Below are positions 17,979-27,218 of a stretch of DNA of 64,000 nt, piece after piece. Location: the NCBI GenBank assembly GCA_038522375.1, contig JBCBKE010000003.1:1-64000 (forward strand), read 5' to 3'. Under the pieces are notes generated by a model. It made no database searches, had not been told where the DNA came from, and worked only from the letters and a program-made list of their open reading frames with translations. The position numbers were made by a program, and so were the translations under genes. Every line of letters starts with the position of its first letter. The stretch's first letter is position 1. This DNA comes from UBA5336 sp038522375. Its GTDB lineage: Bacteria > Pseudomonadota > Alphaproteobacteria > Caulobacterales > Hyphomonadaceae.

Positions 17979-18012
17979 TCACCCTGCACCGATGGTGTGG
18001 GGTGATTTTTTT
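17979..18012 (+). terminator. Rho-independent terminator between the second and third DUF11 genes
   Basis: A twelve-base stem (17979-17990 with 17994-18005, two G-U pairs) with a three-base loop is followed by seven Ts. The third gene therefore probably has its own promoter in the 155 bases that follow. Confidence 0.88.
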
Positions 18013-18167
18013 GAGGCTTCGGTGAAATTTCACAGATCAGCTTCAACGGCCATCAACCAAGACCTGCGACAGTCAAACCATAGTAAAAACAGCGGCCTTG
18101 AGCCGCGATATATGGGCAGGCGTGCCTTCAAAAAAATGCGCCGCCCAGGGTTGATGGTGACGGTGCG

Positions 18168-21100
18168 ATGGCTTTCCTCAGGAAGTCAAAACGCTCTCTT
18201 GTGGGCTTTGTTCTGGGCGTTGCGGCCGCAGCCATGGGCACTTCTGTCCAGGCGGCGACCCCGCTTGGCACGGAAGTGTCCAACACTGCCGAGATGACGT
18301 TCGACATGGGTGGGCGGCCAGTCACCGTACCGACCAATGAGGCTGTCTTCCAGGTCGTCGCGCGGCCGACCCCGTCAACGATCGAGTTTTTTCGGTATGC
18401 GCCGAACGTGCCCGACGCGGTGGCTGTGACCCTGAACGGATCGGATTATGAGACCGGGTCGGGTTTTGTCCCGATGGGCGACACCTACACACTCGGTGGA
18501 ACCCCGATTGATACGGGCGCGCCGGTGCCGCTTGTCCCGGCCGAAACGTACTTGTCGGGTGAATTGCTGGTGGTCCGGATCACTGACCTGGGCCAGAACG
18601 GTGACCCGAACCTGGTCGAGACGGTGATCGGTACGCTGTCTGCCGACAATGGGGACTCGGTGACGCTGCGGTTCTATGAGAGCGGACCCAATACGGGCGC
18701 GTTCTATGCGTATTTGCCGAGCACGGCGGCGGCGACCGGCAGAGACGACGGAATGCTGACCGCGCCGCGCGATGCCCGGTTGACAGCGACCTATATCGAC
18801 GCCTTTGACGCCACGGAGGTGTCCATCGACACCGCCCTGGTCGACCCCTATGGGCGGGTTTTCGATGCGCTGACCGGGGAACTGATCGACGGGGCACAGG
18901 TCACCCTGGTCAATGCGGATACAGGGGCCCCCGCCGCCGTGTTCGGTGTTGATGGTGTTTCGCCATACCCCGCGACCCTCGTCACAGGGGAGACGGTCAC
19001 CGACGGGTCGGGGCTGGTTTATGAGCTTGATCCCGGCGAATATCTGTTCCCGCTGATTGCACCCGGCAACTACAGGCTGGACGTGATCCCCCCGCCGTCT
19101 CACCAGTTCCCATCGGCGTTTGAAGCTGGCGATTTCGTCGGATTACCGACGGCGCCCTTCGAGATCTCGACCGCTTCCTACGGAGAGCGGTTTGTTGTCG
19201 AAGGATCGGGCGCGATCAGCCTTGATGTTCCGGTGGACGGTGGACAGTCTCTGACTGTCCGTAAACAGGCCGGCGTGGCCGAAGCAGCGATTGGCGATTT
19301 CGTACCGTTCTCCGTGACCGTCGAGAACGGCAATAACGGCGCGCTTCCGCTCATCATTGTCGATGAGCTTCCCGAAGCGCTGCGCTATGTGGAGGGGTCG
19401 GCGGCGCTTAACGGCCAACCCATCGACGACCCTGACATCAGCGCAGACGGCCAGCAGCTCACCTTCAATGGCGCCCGGATCCCTGGCGGCGGCTCCAGCA
19501 CGATCAGCTATGTGATCGCCATTGGTGCGGGGGCGCCCGATGGGGATGTGATCAACCGGGCGACGGCGGTTTCTCCGCGTGGAACACCGCTTTCGAACAC
19601 GGCTGAAGCGGTGTTGTCGCTGCGTGAAGACCTTTTCCGCTCACGGCTGACTTTGGTTGGCCGGGTCGTCGAGGATGCGTGTGACGGCGATGACCCCTGG
19701 GCCCGGCCGCTTGAGGATGGGACCGGTGTCGGGGGCGTCCGGCTCTACCTCGAAACCGGCGAGTTCGTCGTGACCGATGAAGAGGGGCTCTACCACTTCC
19801 AGGGCGTCACGGAAGGCACCCATGTGGTCAGGATCGATCCCGAAACGCTGCCCCAGGGCTATGAGCCCATGGTTTGCGAGGAAAACACGCGCTATGCGGG
19901 TAGCGCCACCTCGCAATTCGTGGATGTTCGCGGCGGAACGGTCTGGCGGGCGAATTTCTACCTCAAGCGCACGGGCGAGATCGCCGAGGAAACGGTTGAG
20001 GAACGGTTCAACCCGCTCACGGAGTATCGCGCCTATGACAAGGCCTGGCTGGACCGTCAGGACCGCGGCCTTTCCTGGGTCTATCCCGATAATGCCCGCA
20101 CCCCGTCTGTGCCCAGCATCAATGCCGGGATCAAGGCCCCGTTCGGCACCGAAATTCGCCTGGTGGTCAACGGGGAAAGGGTGAAGGGCGAACATGCCCA
20201 GGAGACAATCCTGTCAACGACGCGCGATATGGGCCTGTTCCGGTGGCGGGGCGTTGACCTGGTGGATGGTGAAAACCTGGTGCGGGCCGAGATCACCCAC
20301 CCCGACGGGCGAACGGAAACGATGGACAAGGTCTTCTGGTTCGTCACGGACCTTGATGAGGCGCGGCTGGTGGATGACCAGTCGGTTCTGGTGGCCGATG
20401 GCCGTACCAATCCCGTGATCGCCATCCGTCTCGAGGACGCAAACGGGCGAGCCCTCAATGGTGGCGCCAGGCTCGATATCGACATCCCGACGCCCTACCG
20501 GCTGGCGTCCGAGGACGAGTTTGATGCGGTGCGCCCCGTTGACCGGCCCGGTGTCCTTGTGAACGAGGTTTCGGTCGATAGTGACGGCATTGCCAGGGTG
20601 GTGTTGGCCCCGACCCTCGATAGCGGCCGGTTGCGCCTGCAGGTCCCCTTGAGCAATGGCCGCTTGCGGGACATCGAAGTGTATCTTCAGCCCGAACAGC
20701 GCGACTGGATCGTGGTCGGCCTTGCCGAAGGCAGTTTGCAGCTTGGCGATGGCGACCTGGAAACGCCGGGGCGTGGGGCCCTGTTCGCAAAAGGCATGGT
20801 CCGCGGTGACTGGCTCCTGACCGTGGCGGTGGATACGGCCAAGCGCCGGGGGCAGATCGACCGCACGGTGTTCAACCGCATCGATCCGACGGCGTACTAC
20901 ACGCTTTATGGCGACCGGACGTTCCAGGACCACGACGCGGAAAGTCAGTATCCGGTGTTCGTGAAGCTCGAGAAAAACTCGGCGATGATGATGTTCGGCG
21001 ATTTCGACACCGGGCTCAGTGACAGCGAATTGCTGCGGTATAACCGGCGACTTTCGGGCTTCAAGGCCGACTATGTCAGTGATCGGATCGAGGCGACCGG

Positions 21101-23210
21101 ATTTGTGTCGGAAACGAACCAGCGGTTCCAGCTCGACGAAATCGCTGCCGACGGCACAACGGGTCCTTACCGGCTATCGGACACGCCGATCGTGCGCAAT
21201 TCAGAGGTCCTTCGGATTGAAACCCGCGATCGGTTCCGGCCCGACGAGATCGTTGAGGTGTCATCACTGGAACGGGACCGGGATTACGAGATCGATTATC
21301 TCACGGGCGAAGTGCGGCTGCGAGCGCCAGCGATGGCCACTGACCTCGAATTCAATCCCAATGTGATCGTGGCCGAGTACGAAACCGAGAACAGCGGTGA
21401 ACGGGCCATTTCCACCGGTGGGCGTGCAGCGGTGCGCGGCTTTGAGGGCCGGGTCGAACTCGGCGCCAGCCTGGTGCGCGATGAGGCGAGCGATAGCCGT
21501 GACAGCGAAACCGTCACGGCAGCGGGTGTCGACCTCGTGGCCCGGATCAATGAAACGACCGAAGTCCGCGCAGAGGCAGGAACAGCCGTGCGCGAGGGCG
21601 CGGGTGAGGATGGTGGTGACGTCACGGCAAACGCCGTTCTTGTGGAGGCTGTGCATACCACCGACCGGCTTGGCGCCCGTGCGTTCCTGCGCCAGGAGGA
21701 CGCTGCCTTTGGTCTCGGCCAGACCGGCTCCAACACCCGCGCGCTGCGGCGCCTGGGCGTCGAAGGCGACATGCTGATCCATGAATCGGTCAATCCCAGA
21801 ACCAATGAAGCGCTTGTCCGTGGCGTGCGCGCCGGTGTGATCCGCGAGGAAGCGCTCGAGACCGGCGAGCGCCGCGACCTGGGCGAAGTCGCATTGCAGC
21901 AGGTCTCGCCATCTCTGTCAGCCAGCGTTGGATTTCGGGCCGTGAGCGAAGCCCTGACCGACGGTGAGCGCCAGTCCGTTCTTGCAACCGCCGATGCGCA
22001 AAAGGCGATCCCGGAAATGGGGCTGCGGCTGGGGGTGGCCCATGAAGCCCCGATCGGGACCGGCCGGGACGAGGTGAGCCTGTTCCCAGAGCGGACAATC
22101 CTCACCGCCGACAAGGACCTTTTCGCTGGCGTGACCTTGAACCTTCGCCACGAGATCACGACCGGGGCGAATGTCACGGGGACATCCACGATTGCTGGCG
22201 TGAGTGCATCCCCCTGGCGCGGTGCCCGGCTGACCGCTGGGCTTGACGAGCTGACCCAGGAAAATGGGCGCCGTCTGGCCTCCAACGTGGCGGTCGACCA
22301 GCTTGTCCAGCTTGCGCCGGCGTGGAGTGCCAGCTTTGGGTCGGCGAACCGGTCGAAACTCGATGGCTCGGACGATATTCGGACCCCTTTTGCCGACGAT
22401 GCCCTCTCGCCGCTGGAACCGGCTCCTTCACCATCGCAGTCGCCGGCGGGGATTGAAGGCTTCACGTCCGCCTACGCCGGGGTTGGTTACCTAGGCGATG
22501 CGGCGGCGGGCTCTGCGAGGGTCGAGTTCAGGAACACGGCAACCCAGACCCGGCAAACCCTCAGCATCGGCGCGGGCCGTGAACTCAGTGAGGCTTTCTC
22601 CTTCGTGGGCGCTGCCCGATTGGAAAATAGTGATAATGCCGGCACCGATGAGCGCACGGACCTGGAGGTTCGGTTGGGCACATCCTATCGGCCGCGCAGC
22701 GAAGGCATGATTGTCTTCGACCGGTTCGATGTGAACGTGACCGATGATCCTGTGGCGGGCCAGTCGATCCGGTTCGTGAACAATCTTGCGATCAATTCGA
22801 GGATTGGCGACGCAGCGCAGATGTCGGCGTTCTGGGGGATCAAGCACGCGTCAACGGAACTGGCGGGGCGCCGCTATGACGGCTGGACAAACCTGCTCGG
22901 TGGTGAGCTTCGCTATGACCTGACAGAACGCGTGGATGTGGGGCTGTCCGGTGCCGTGATGCACACCGGTGCGACGGACACCAGCGAGCTTTCCTTCGGG
23001 CCGAGCGTCGGGTTCTCCCCGAAGAAAAACATCTGGGCCAGTGTCGGTTACAATATCGACGGTTTCTACGATGAAGATTTCGAGGCGGCGGAGTTCACCC
23101 GACAGGGCCTCTACTTCAAGTTCCGCCTCAAGTTTGACGAGGACACGGTCAGTGGCTTGCTAGACCGGATCTCGCCCCAAGCTCGGGTGGACGGGCCCTC
23201 GGCGGGCTGA
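18168..23210 (+). CDS. giant exported surface protein with DUF11, SdrD-B-like domains and C-terminal barrel
   Basis: A protein of 1680 residues. A signal peptide ends at SVQA (residue 29). Next is a VSNTAEMTFD strand, a carboxypeptidase-regulatory-like domain (about 235-330), and a DUF11 domain (about 365-480; PFSVTVENGNNG, VDELPEALRYVEGSA). An SdrD-B/Cna-B-like domain follows (about 495-590; VGGVRLYLETGEFVVTDEEG). Around 600-830 are further beta-sandwich segments. The remaining 850 residues alternate hydrophobic and polar residues and end in LYFKFRLKF, as in outer-membrane barrels. I infer a surface-exposed stalk fixed in the outer membrane. The stop codon adjoins repeat R1 copy 2. Confidence 0.75.
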   Translation: MAFLRKSKRSLVGFVLGVAAAAMGTSVQAATPLGTEVSNTAEMTFDMGGRPVTVPTNEAVFQVVARPTPSTIEFFRYAPNVPDAVAVTLNGSDYETGSGFVPMGDTYTLGGTPIDTGAPVPLVPAETYLSGELLVVRITDLGQNGDPNLVETVIGTLSADNGDSVTLRFYESGPNTGAFYAYLPSTAAATGRDDGMLTAPRDARLTATYIDAFDATEVSIDTALVDPYGRVFDALTGELIDGAQVTLVNADTGAPAAVFGVDGVSPYPATLVTGETVTDGSGLVYELDPGEYLFPLIAPGNYRLDVIPPPSHQFPSAFEAGDFVGLPTAPFEISTASYGERFVVEGSGAISLDVPVDGGQSLTVRKQAGVAEAAIGDFVPFSVTVENGNNGALPLIIVDELPEALRYVEGSAALNGQPIDDPDISADGQQLTFNGARIPGGGSSTISYVIAIGAGAPDGDVINRATAVSPRGTPLSNTAEAVLSLREDLFRSRLTLVGRVVEDACDGDDPWARPLEDGTGVGGVRLYLETGEFVVTDEEGLYHFQGVTEGTHVVRIDPETLPQGYEPMVCEENTRYAGSATSQFVDVRGGTVWRANFYLKRTGEIAEETVEERFNPLTEYRAYDKAWLDRQDRGLSWVYPDNARTPSVPSINAGIKAPFGTEIRLVVNGERVKGEHAQETILSTTRDMGLFRWRGVDLVDGENLVRAEITHPDGRTETMDKVFWFVTDLDEARLVDDQSVLVADGRTNPVIAIRLEDANGRALNGGARLDIDIPTPYRLASEDEFDAVRPVDRPGVLVNEVSVDSDGIARVVLAPTLDSGRLRLQVPLSNGRLRDIEVYLQPEQRDWIVVGLAEGSLQLGDGDLETPGRGALFAKGMVRGDWLLTVAVDTAKRRGQIDRTVFNRIDPTAYYTLYGDRTFQDHDAESQYPVFVKLEKNSAMMMFGDFDTGLSDSELLRYNRRLSGFKADYVSDRIEATGFVSETNQRFQLDEIAADGTTGPYRLSDTPIVRNSEVLRIETRDRFRPDEIVEVSSLERDRDYEIDYLTGEVRLRAPAMATDLEFNPNVIVAEYETENSGERAISTGGRAAVRGFEGRVELGASLVRDEASDSRDSETVTAAGVDLVARINETTEVRAEAGTAVREGAGEDGGDVTANAVLVEAVHTTDRLGARAFLRQEDAAFGLGQTGSNTRALRRLGVEGDMLIHESVNPRTNEALVRGVRAGVIREEALETGERRDLGEVALQQVSPSLSASVGFRAVSEALTDGERQSVLATADAQKAIPEMGLRLGVAHEAPIGTGRDEVSLFPERTILTADKDLFAGVTLNLRHEITTGANVTGTSTIAGVSASPWRGARLTAGLDELTQENGRRLASNVAVDQLVQLAPAWSASFGSANRSKLDGSDDIRTPFADDALSPLEPAPSPSQSPAGIEGFTSAYAGVGYLGDAAAGSARVEFRNTATQTRQTLSIGAGRELSEAFSFVGAARLENSDNAGTDERTDLEVRLGTSYRPRSEGMIVFDRFDVNVTDDPVAGQSIRFVNNLAINSRIGDAAQMSAFWGIKHASTELAGRRYDGWTNLLGGELRYDLTERVDVGLSGAVMHTGATDTSELSFGPSVGFSPKKNIWASVGYNIDGFYDEDFEAAEFTRQGLYFKFRLKFDEDTVSGLLDRISPQARVDGPSAG

Positions 23211-23312
23211 AGCGGCTGGTTCTCAAATGGAATCGGCGCGCCGTCTCAAGTCCTTGTTTCGACGCGCTTCCGGACGGCGAATCGGTGCCCACTTCGCCTG
23301 GAAGCGCCCTAG
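23205..23312 (+). repeat. intergenic repeat family R1, copy 2
   Basis: Second R1 element. From TTCTCAAATGGAATCGG to GGAAGCGC it matches copy 3 with about seven substitutions by hand. The right-hand CTAG supplies the stop codon of the minus-strand glycosyltransferase, and the left edge touches the stop of the giant surface protein. It thus fills the whole convergent intergenic space. Confidence 0.88.
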
Positions 23313-25123
23313 TTCGATGCCGTCACCACGGCGGTGTCGCAGGGCGGGGCGTCAAAGCGCATGGCGACGAATGTCACCGGATCGCCATTCGAATAGTTGA
23401 GCGCGTAATGGGGCGCTGACGTCGTCACGCAATACCCCAGGGCATTGGCCTCTTCTTCCAGCGCCGCTTTCGAGCTTTGGCCGATCTCGTGTTCCAGGTC
23501 GACCAGGAAGGCGGCGGGGAGCGCCGTGGGATCATCGGGCAGCGCAACAACGGTCTCCGGCGAATGCAGGTTCTGGGTGCCGATGGTCATCACATAGCTG
23601 GGCTCGGCATAGCCGACCGCCTGAACCATGGCAGGTGCCTCGCACCCCTCACCCCGGTTGGGCACGGCGCAGACCGCTTCCAACGCGGCCCGCGCCTGTT
23701 CGGTTGGCTGGACCCAGACCTGGCTGGGCAGGAAATCTGTCCGCACATGCCAGCCGATCGCCAGGGTCATGGCGATAGCTGCTGCGATGGAGGGCCCGAT
23801 CCGGCGGGCGGCGAAGAGTGCGAGGGTGAGGATGAACAGACCCGCGGCCACGTACCAGTAGGTCATGGAAAATCCGACGGCGGCGGACCATTGTTCGGCC
23901 ACCGCTGCGGGGTCACCGAACCGGAAATCCCCATAGGCTTCCTGTTTCACGAGTTGCGCCGCTGCCGGGGTGGAGACAGCGAGCAAGGCAGCGCCGCCCA
24001 AGGCGAAAAGCAAGCCCGAACCCAGCCGCATCCCCGCGCTCCGTGTCTCGCCCATCAGGCGCCATAAACCGTATCCGCACAGAAGGGCGAGGGCCGGATA
24101 GGCCGGCAGGATGTAGTGGCTGAGCTTGGTCAGCAGCAATTCGAAGAAAATCCAGGTGGGCACGGCCCAGGCGATGAGGAATTTGAGACCTGGCTGGACC
24201 TCTCCGGCCACGGTTTCCAGCGCTGATCGCCGGACCCCCTGCCATGTGTAGTAAAGCCCGGGGATGAGGGCCAAGGTGGCGGGGAAGAACCAGGCGGGGA
24301 TGTGGGCCAGGTGGTATCCTGGGGGTCCGCCATGACCCTCCGAGGCGCTGACGAGCTTGTCCCTGAGGTCCTTGCCCACGGCGCCCTGAAGGTACTCTCC
24401 GGCGGTGGCGATCTGGATCCATGCCAGCCAGGGCAGGAACAGGGCGAAACCGAGGGCCGGGGCCGGCCACCAGACCAGAACCCGCATCCAGTCATGGTCT
24501 CGCCGGTCCCAGAGCCAGAGGACAGCCATGGTAAACGCGGCCACCATCGGGGTAACGGGTCCCTTGATCAGGCCACCCAGCCCCATCGCCACCCAGAAGA
24601 CGACGGCCATGGCCTTGTCATTGTCGCCGCGAATGTAGAGCCGCGCCAGCGCCCCCAGCCCGAGCGTCGTCAGGAATACCAACACACCGTCTGTCTTGGA
24701 GATATGGGCTTCGCTGGTCAGGAGCACGGTGCTGGCAAACATCGCTGCGCCGAGGAAGGCGGCCGAGCGGCCCACCAACACGATCCCCGCCCAGAAGCAG
24801 GCTGCCGCCGCCAGGGATGCGCCGATCCAGGACGGCACGCGGTAGGTCCAGATCTCATTGGCGGCTGGGTCAGCAAGCAGGGCCGTCGACCCCGCTTGCA
24901 GCCAGTGGATCCCGGCCGGTTTCTTGTTGCGAAGCTCGTCCTGGTAGCGGATCCGAATATAGTCGCCCGTCTCCAGCATCTGTTTCGACGCCTGGGCGAA
25001 GCGGCTCTCGTCCCGGTCGAGGGCGGGCAGGTTGAAGACGCCGGGTGCTGCGGCGGTGAAGGTGATCAGGAACACGATCACATAGGCTTTCCAGCCGGTG
25101 GCGAGGCGGTCTAACGCGGTCAT
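23309..25123 (-). CDS. ArnT/PMT-like polyprenyl-phosphate sugar glycosyltransferase
   Basis: A membrane glycosyltransferase of 604 residues with about twelve hydrophobic segments. The N-terminal pattern LPALDRDESRFAQASKQML includes the DE-R acidic motif of the first periplasmic loop of ArnT/PMT enzymes. RNKKPAGIHWLQAG and HYILPAYPALALL also fit that family. These enzymes move a sugar from an isoprenoid carrier to lipid A or other acceptors on the periplasmic side. A GT2 enzyme that could make the donor is divergent across 45 bases. The acceptor cannot be told from sequence. Confidence 0.83.
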   Translation of the reverse strand: MTALDRLATGWKAYVIVFLITFTAAAPGVFNLPALDRDESRFAQASKQMLETGDYIRIRYQDELRNKKPAGIHWLQAGSTALLADPAANEIWTYRVPSWIGASLAAAACFWAGIVLVGRSAAFLGAAMFASTVLLTSEAHISKTDGVLVFLTTLGLGALARLYIRGDNDKAMAVVFWVAMGLGGLIKGPVTPMVAAFTMAVLWLWDRRDHDWMRVLVWWPAPALGFALFLPWLAWIQIATAGEYLQGAVGKDLRDKLVSASEGHGGPPGYHLAHIPAWFFPATLALIPGLYYTWQGVRRSALETVAGEVQPGLKFLIAWAVPTWIFFELLLTKLSHYILPAYPALALLCGYGLWRLMGETRSAGMRLGSGLLFALGGAALLAVSTPAAAQLVKQEAYGDFRFGDPAAVAEQWSAAVGFSMTYWYVAAGLFILTLALFAARRIGPSIAAAIAMTLAIGWHVRTDFLPSQVWVQPTEQARAALEAVCAVPNRGEGCEAPAMVQAVGYAEPSYVMTIGTQNLHSPETVVALPDDPTALPAAFLVDLEHEIGQSSKAALEEEANALGYCVTTSAPHYALNYSNGDPVTFVAMRFDAPPCDTAVVTASN

Positions 25124-25168
25124 GACAGGTCCGAATTAGCGGGTTGAACGCGGCGTGTCTGCCAGGAA

Positions 25169-26005
25169 ATGCGGTTTGGGCTCGCTTCTTTCGACAGGCT
25201 TCGCTATGGGACCGCGGTCAATCGGCGCCGCGCCGCGCCATCAGCCCCCCTGGAGCCAGCCTTGGCCGAAGCCCCCCATACCCGCCCTGAACTCTCCATC
25301 GTCGTCCCCGTCTTCAACGAAGAGGGGAATGTGGAGGCGCTGGCCACTGAAATCGCCACGGCGCTCGAGGGGCGTGCCTACGAGATGATTTTTGTCGACG
25401 ACACATCAACCGACGAAACCCGGGCCGCCCTGGTCACGTTGAAGGACAGGTACCCCGCCCTGCGCGTTCTCAGCCATCGCAGGAATTCGGGGCAGAGCCG
25501 GGCTATACGCACGGGTATCCTTGCAGCCCGGGGACCAGTGATTGGCACATTGGATGGGGATGGACAGAACGATCCCGCCGACCTGCCTGAGCTTTACCGC
25601 CAGCTCACCCGCCATGGCGCGCCGTCGGACCTGAAAATGGTGATGGGTCGCCGCGCCAGCCGCAAGGATACGGCGTGGAAGAAATTCGGCTCTCGCTTTG
25701 CCAACCGGATCCGCAAGCGCCTCCTGAAGGATGATTGCGACGATAGCGGATGCGGCATCAAGGTGATGGACCGGGACGCGTTCCTGTCGCTCCCCTATTT
25801 CGATCACATGCACCGCTACATGCCGGCCTTGATGCGCGCCGAGGGCCATGGCGTGGAGTTCGTCGACGTGAACCATCGCCCGCGCGGGGCGGGACAATCG
25901 AAGTACACCAATTTCGGCCGCCTCTGGGCTGCTTTCAGCGACCTGCGCGGCGTGGTGTGGCTGATCGGTCGGCGCCGTAACCCGCACGGGGTGGATGAAG
26001 CCTGA
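25169..26005 (+). CDS. family 2 glycosyltransferase, dolichol/undecaprenyl-phosphate type
   Basis: A cytoplasmic-face GT2 enzyme of 278 residues. ELSIVVPVFNEEGNV begins the GT-A fold, FVDDTSTDETRAAL holds the first acidic motif, and GTLDGDGQNDPADLPEL has the metal-binding DxD. DSGCGIKVMDRDAF and RPRGAGQSKYTNFGRL match DPM1/polyprenyl-phosphate sugar synthases. There is no membrane tail. It probably supplies the lipid-linked sugar for the divergent ArnT-like enzyme. A TTG at 25262 with GGAG seven bases upstream is a possible shorter start. Confidence 0.82.
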   Translation: MRFGLASFDRLRYGTAVNRRRAAPSAPLEPALAEAPHTRPELSIVVPVFNEEGNVEALATEIATALEGRAYEMIFVDDTSTDETRAALVTLKDRYPALRVLSHRRNSGQSRAIRTGILAARGPVIGTLDGDGQNDPADLPELYRQLTRHGAPSDLKMVMGRRASRKDTAWKKFGSRFANRIRKRLLKDDCDDSGCGIKVMDRDAFLSLPYFDHMHRYMPALMRAEGHGVEFVDVNHRPRGAGQSKYTNFGRLWAAFSDLRGVVWLIGRRRNPHGVDEA

Positions 26006-26056
26006 GCCGAGCGCTTCGATCGGGCACCGGCGCCTGACTTTGGTTGACCGGGCGGT

Positions 26057-26983
26057 TCACCCGATCGGTGTGAGGTTCGCATCGACCCAGTCTGCATAGA
26101 GCGTTGCGACACGCCGGGTGACCGGTCCGTTCAAGTTTGCAAGCGTGCGGCCATCGACGTCTCGGACTGGGCTGACGCCGGCAAACGTTCCAGTCAGGAA
26201 GGCCTCGTCCGCCGAATAGACATCGAACAGGGAGAAGCGGTGTTCGCGGGTGGGGATGCCTGCATCGCGGCAGACCCGCAATATGTTGCCCCGCGTGATA
26301 CCGCCGAGGCAGTAATCGGGCGGTGAGGTCCAGACTTCCCCATCTCGCACGATGAAGAAATGGGTCGAGTTGCAGGTGGCAACGAAGCCGTCCGGGTCAA
26401 GCATCAGGGCTTCGTCGGCGCCGGCCTTTTCCGCCTGGATGCAGGCGAGGATGCAGTTCAACTTAGAATGGGAGTTGAGCTTCTGGTCCTGCTCGGCCGG
26501 GCCGGTGCGGCGAACGTGGACGGTGAACAGGGACTGTCCGCGGGCAACGATCTCGGGGACAGGGGACTTGTATTCGGGGATGATGACGATGGTGGCGTCC
26601 GTGATCGTGAAACGCGGCCCCTGGTAGGGCGTTTTCTTGATGCCGCGGGTTACCATCAAGCGGATATGGACGCCGTCGGTCATGCCATTGGCCCTGAGGC
26701 AATCGAACAGGCGCTGGGTCAGGGCTTCAGGCGTGAGGCCGATGTCCATATCGATGGTCTTGGCGCCGGCATAGAGGCGCTTGAGATGCTCTGGCAGAAA
26801 GGCCATGCCGCCCGATTTGACGCGAAGGCCCTCCCAGACCCCGTCTCCCAGAATGTAACCGGAGTCGAAGACTGAAACGACAGCCTCGTCGCGAGCTTTC
26901 AGCGCGCCATTGACCGAGATCAGGATATCGGCGTTGCGGGGATCGTCGCTATAATCGTGAACGCCGTGGGGGTCTTCGGTCAT
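26057..26983 (-). CDS. class IV PLP aminotransferase (branched-chain/D-amino acid type)
   Basis: A fold-IV PLP enzyme of 308 residues. It has VFDSGYILGDGVWEGLRV at the start, the probable catalytic lysine in NSHSKLNCILA, EALMLDPDGFVATCNSTHFFIV, and GITRGNILRVCRDAGIP near the cofactor phosphate. The family covers branched-chain aminotransferases, D-alanine aminotransferase and aminodeoxychorismate lyase; I cannot choose the substrate. The gene stands alone, divergent from the JmjC oxygenase. Confidence 0.82.
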   Translation of the reverse strand: MTEDPHGVHDYSDDPRNADILISVNGALKARDEAVVSVFDSGYILGDGVWEGLRVKSGGMAFLPEHLKRLYAGAKTIDMDIGLTPEALTQRLFDCLRANGMTDGVHIRLMVTRGIKKTPYQGPRFTITDATIVIIPEYKSPVPEIVARGQSLFTVHVRRTGPAEQDQKLNSHSKLNCILACIQAEKAGADEALMLDPDGFVATCNSTHFFIVRDGEVWTSPPDYCLGGITRGNILRVCRDAGIPTREHRFSLFDVYSADEAFLTGTFAGVSPVRDVDGRTLANLNGPVTRRVATLYADWVDANLTPIG

Positions 26984-27218
26984 GGGTAGCCCTGTGTGTG
27001 GGGTTTTGGGGAGGCCGCAGTTGCCTGCTGTACGCGCGCCGATGGTTTGGGCTCAGGCCGCTCGGTGTCGGTCATCCTGAGTGCCCGTACATTGACCCAA
27101 TCGCAGTGGAGACGAAAGGGACTCCTCGACGGCGGACCGCCCAATTTCGCGAATTGCGATCGTCCGCTGGTCCGTCTATCCACAGGACGAGCAGTGATAC
27201 GAAAAGGGAGCACCATTC

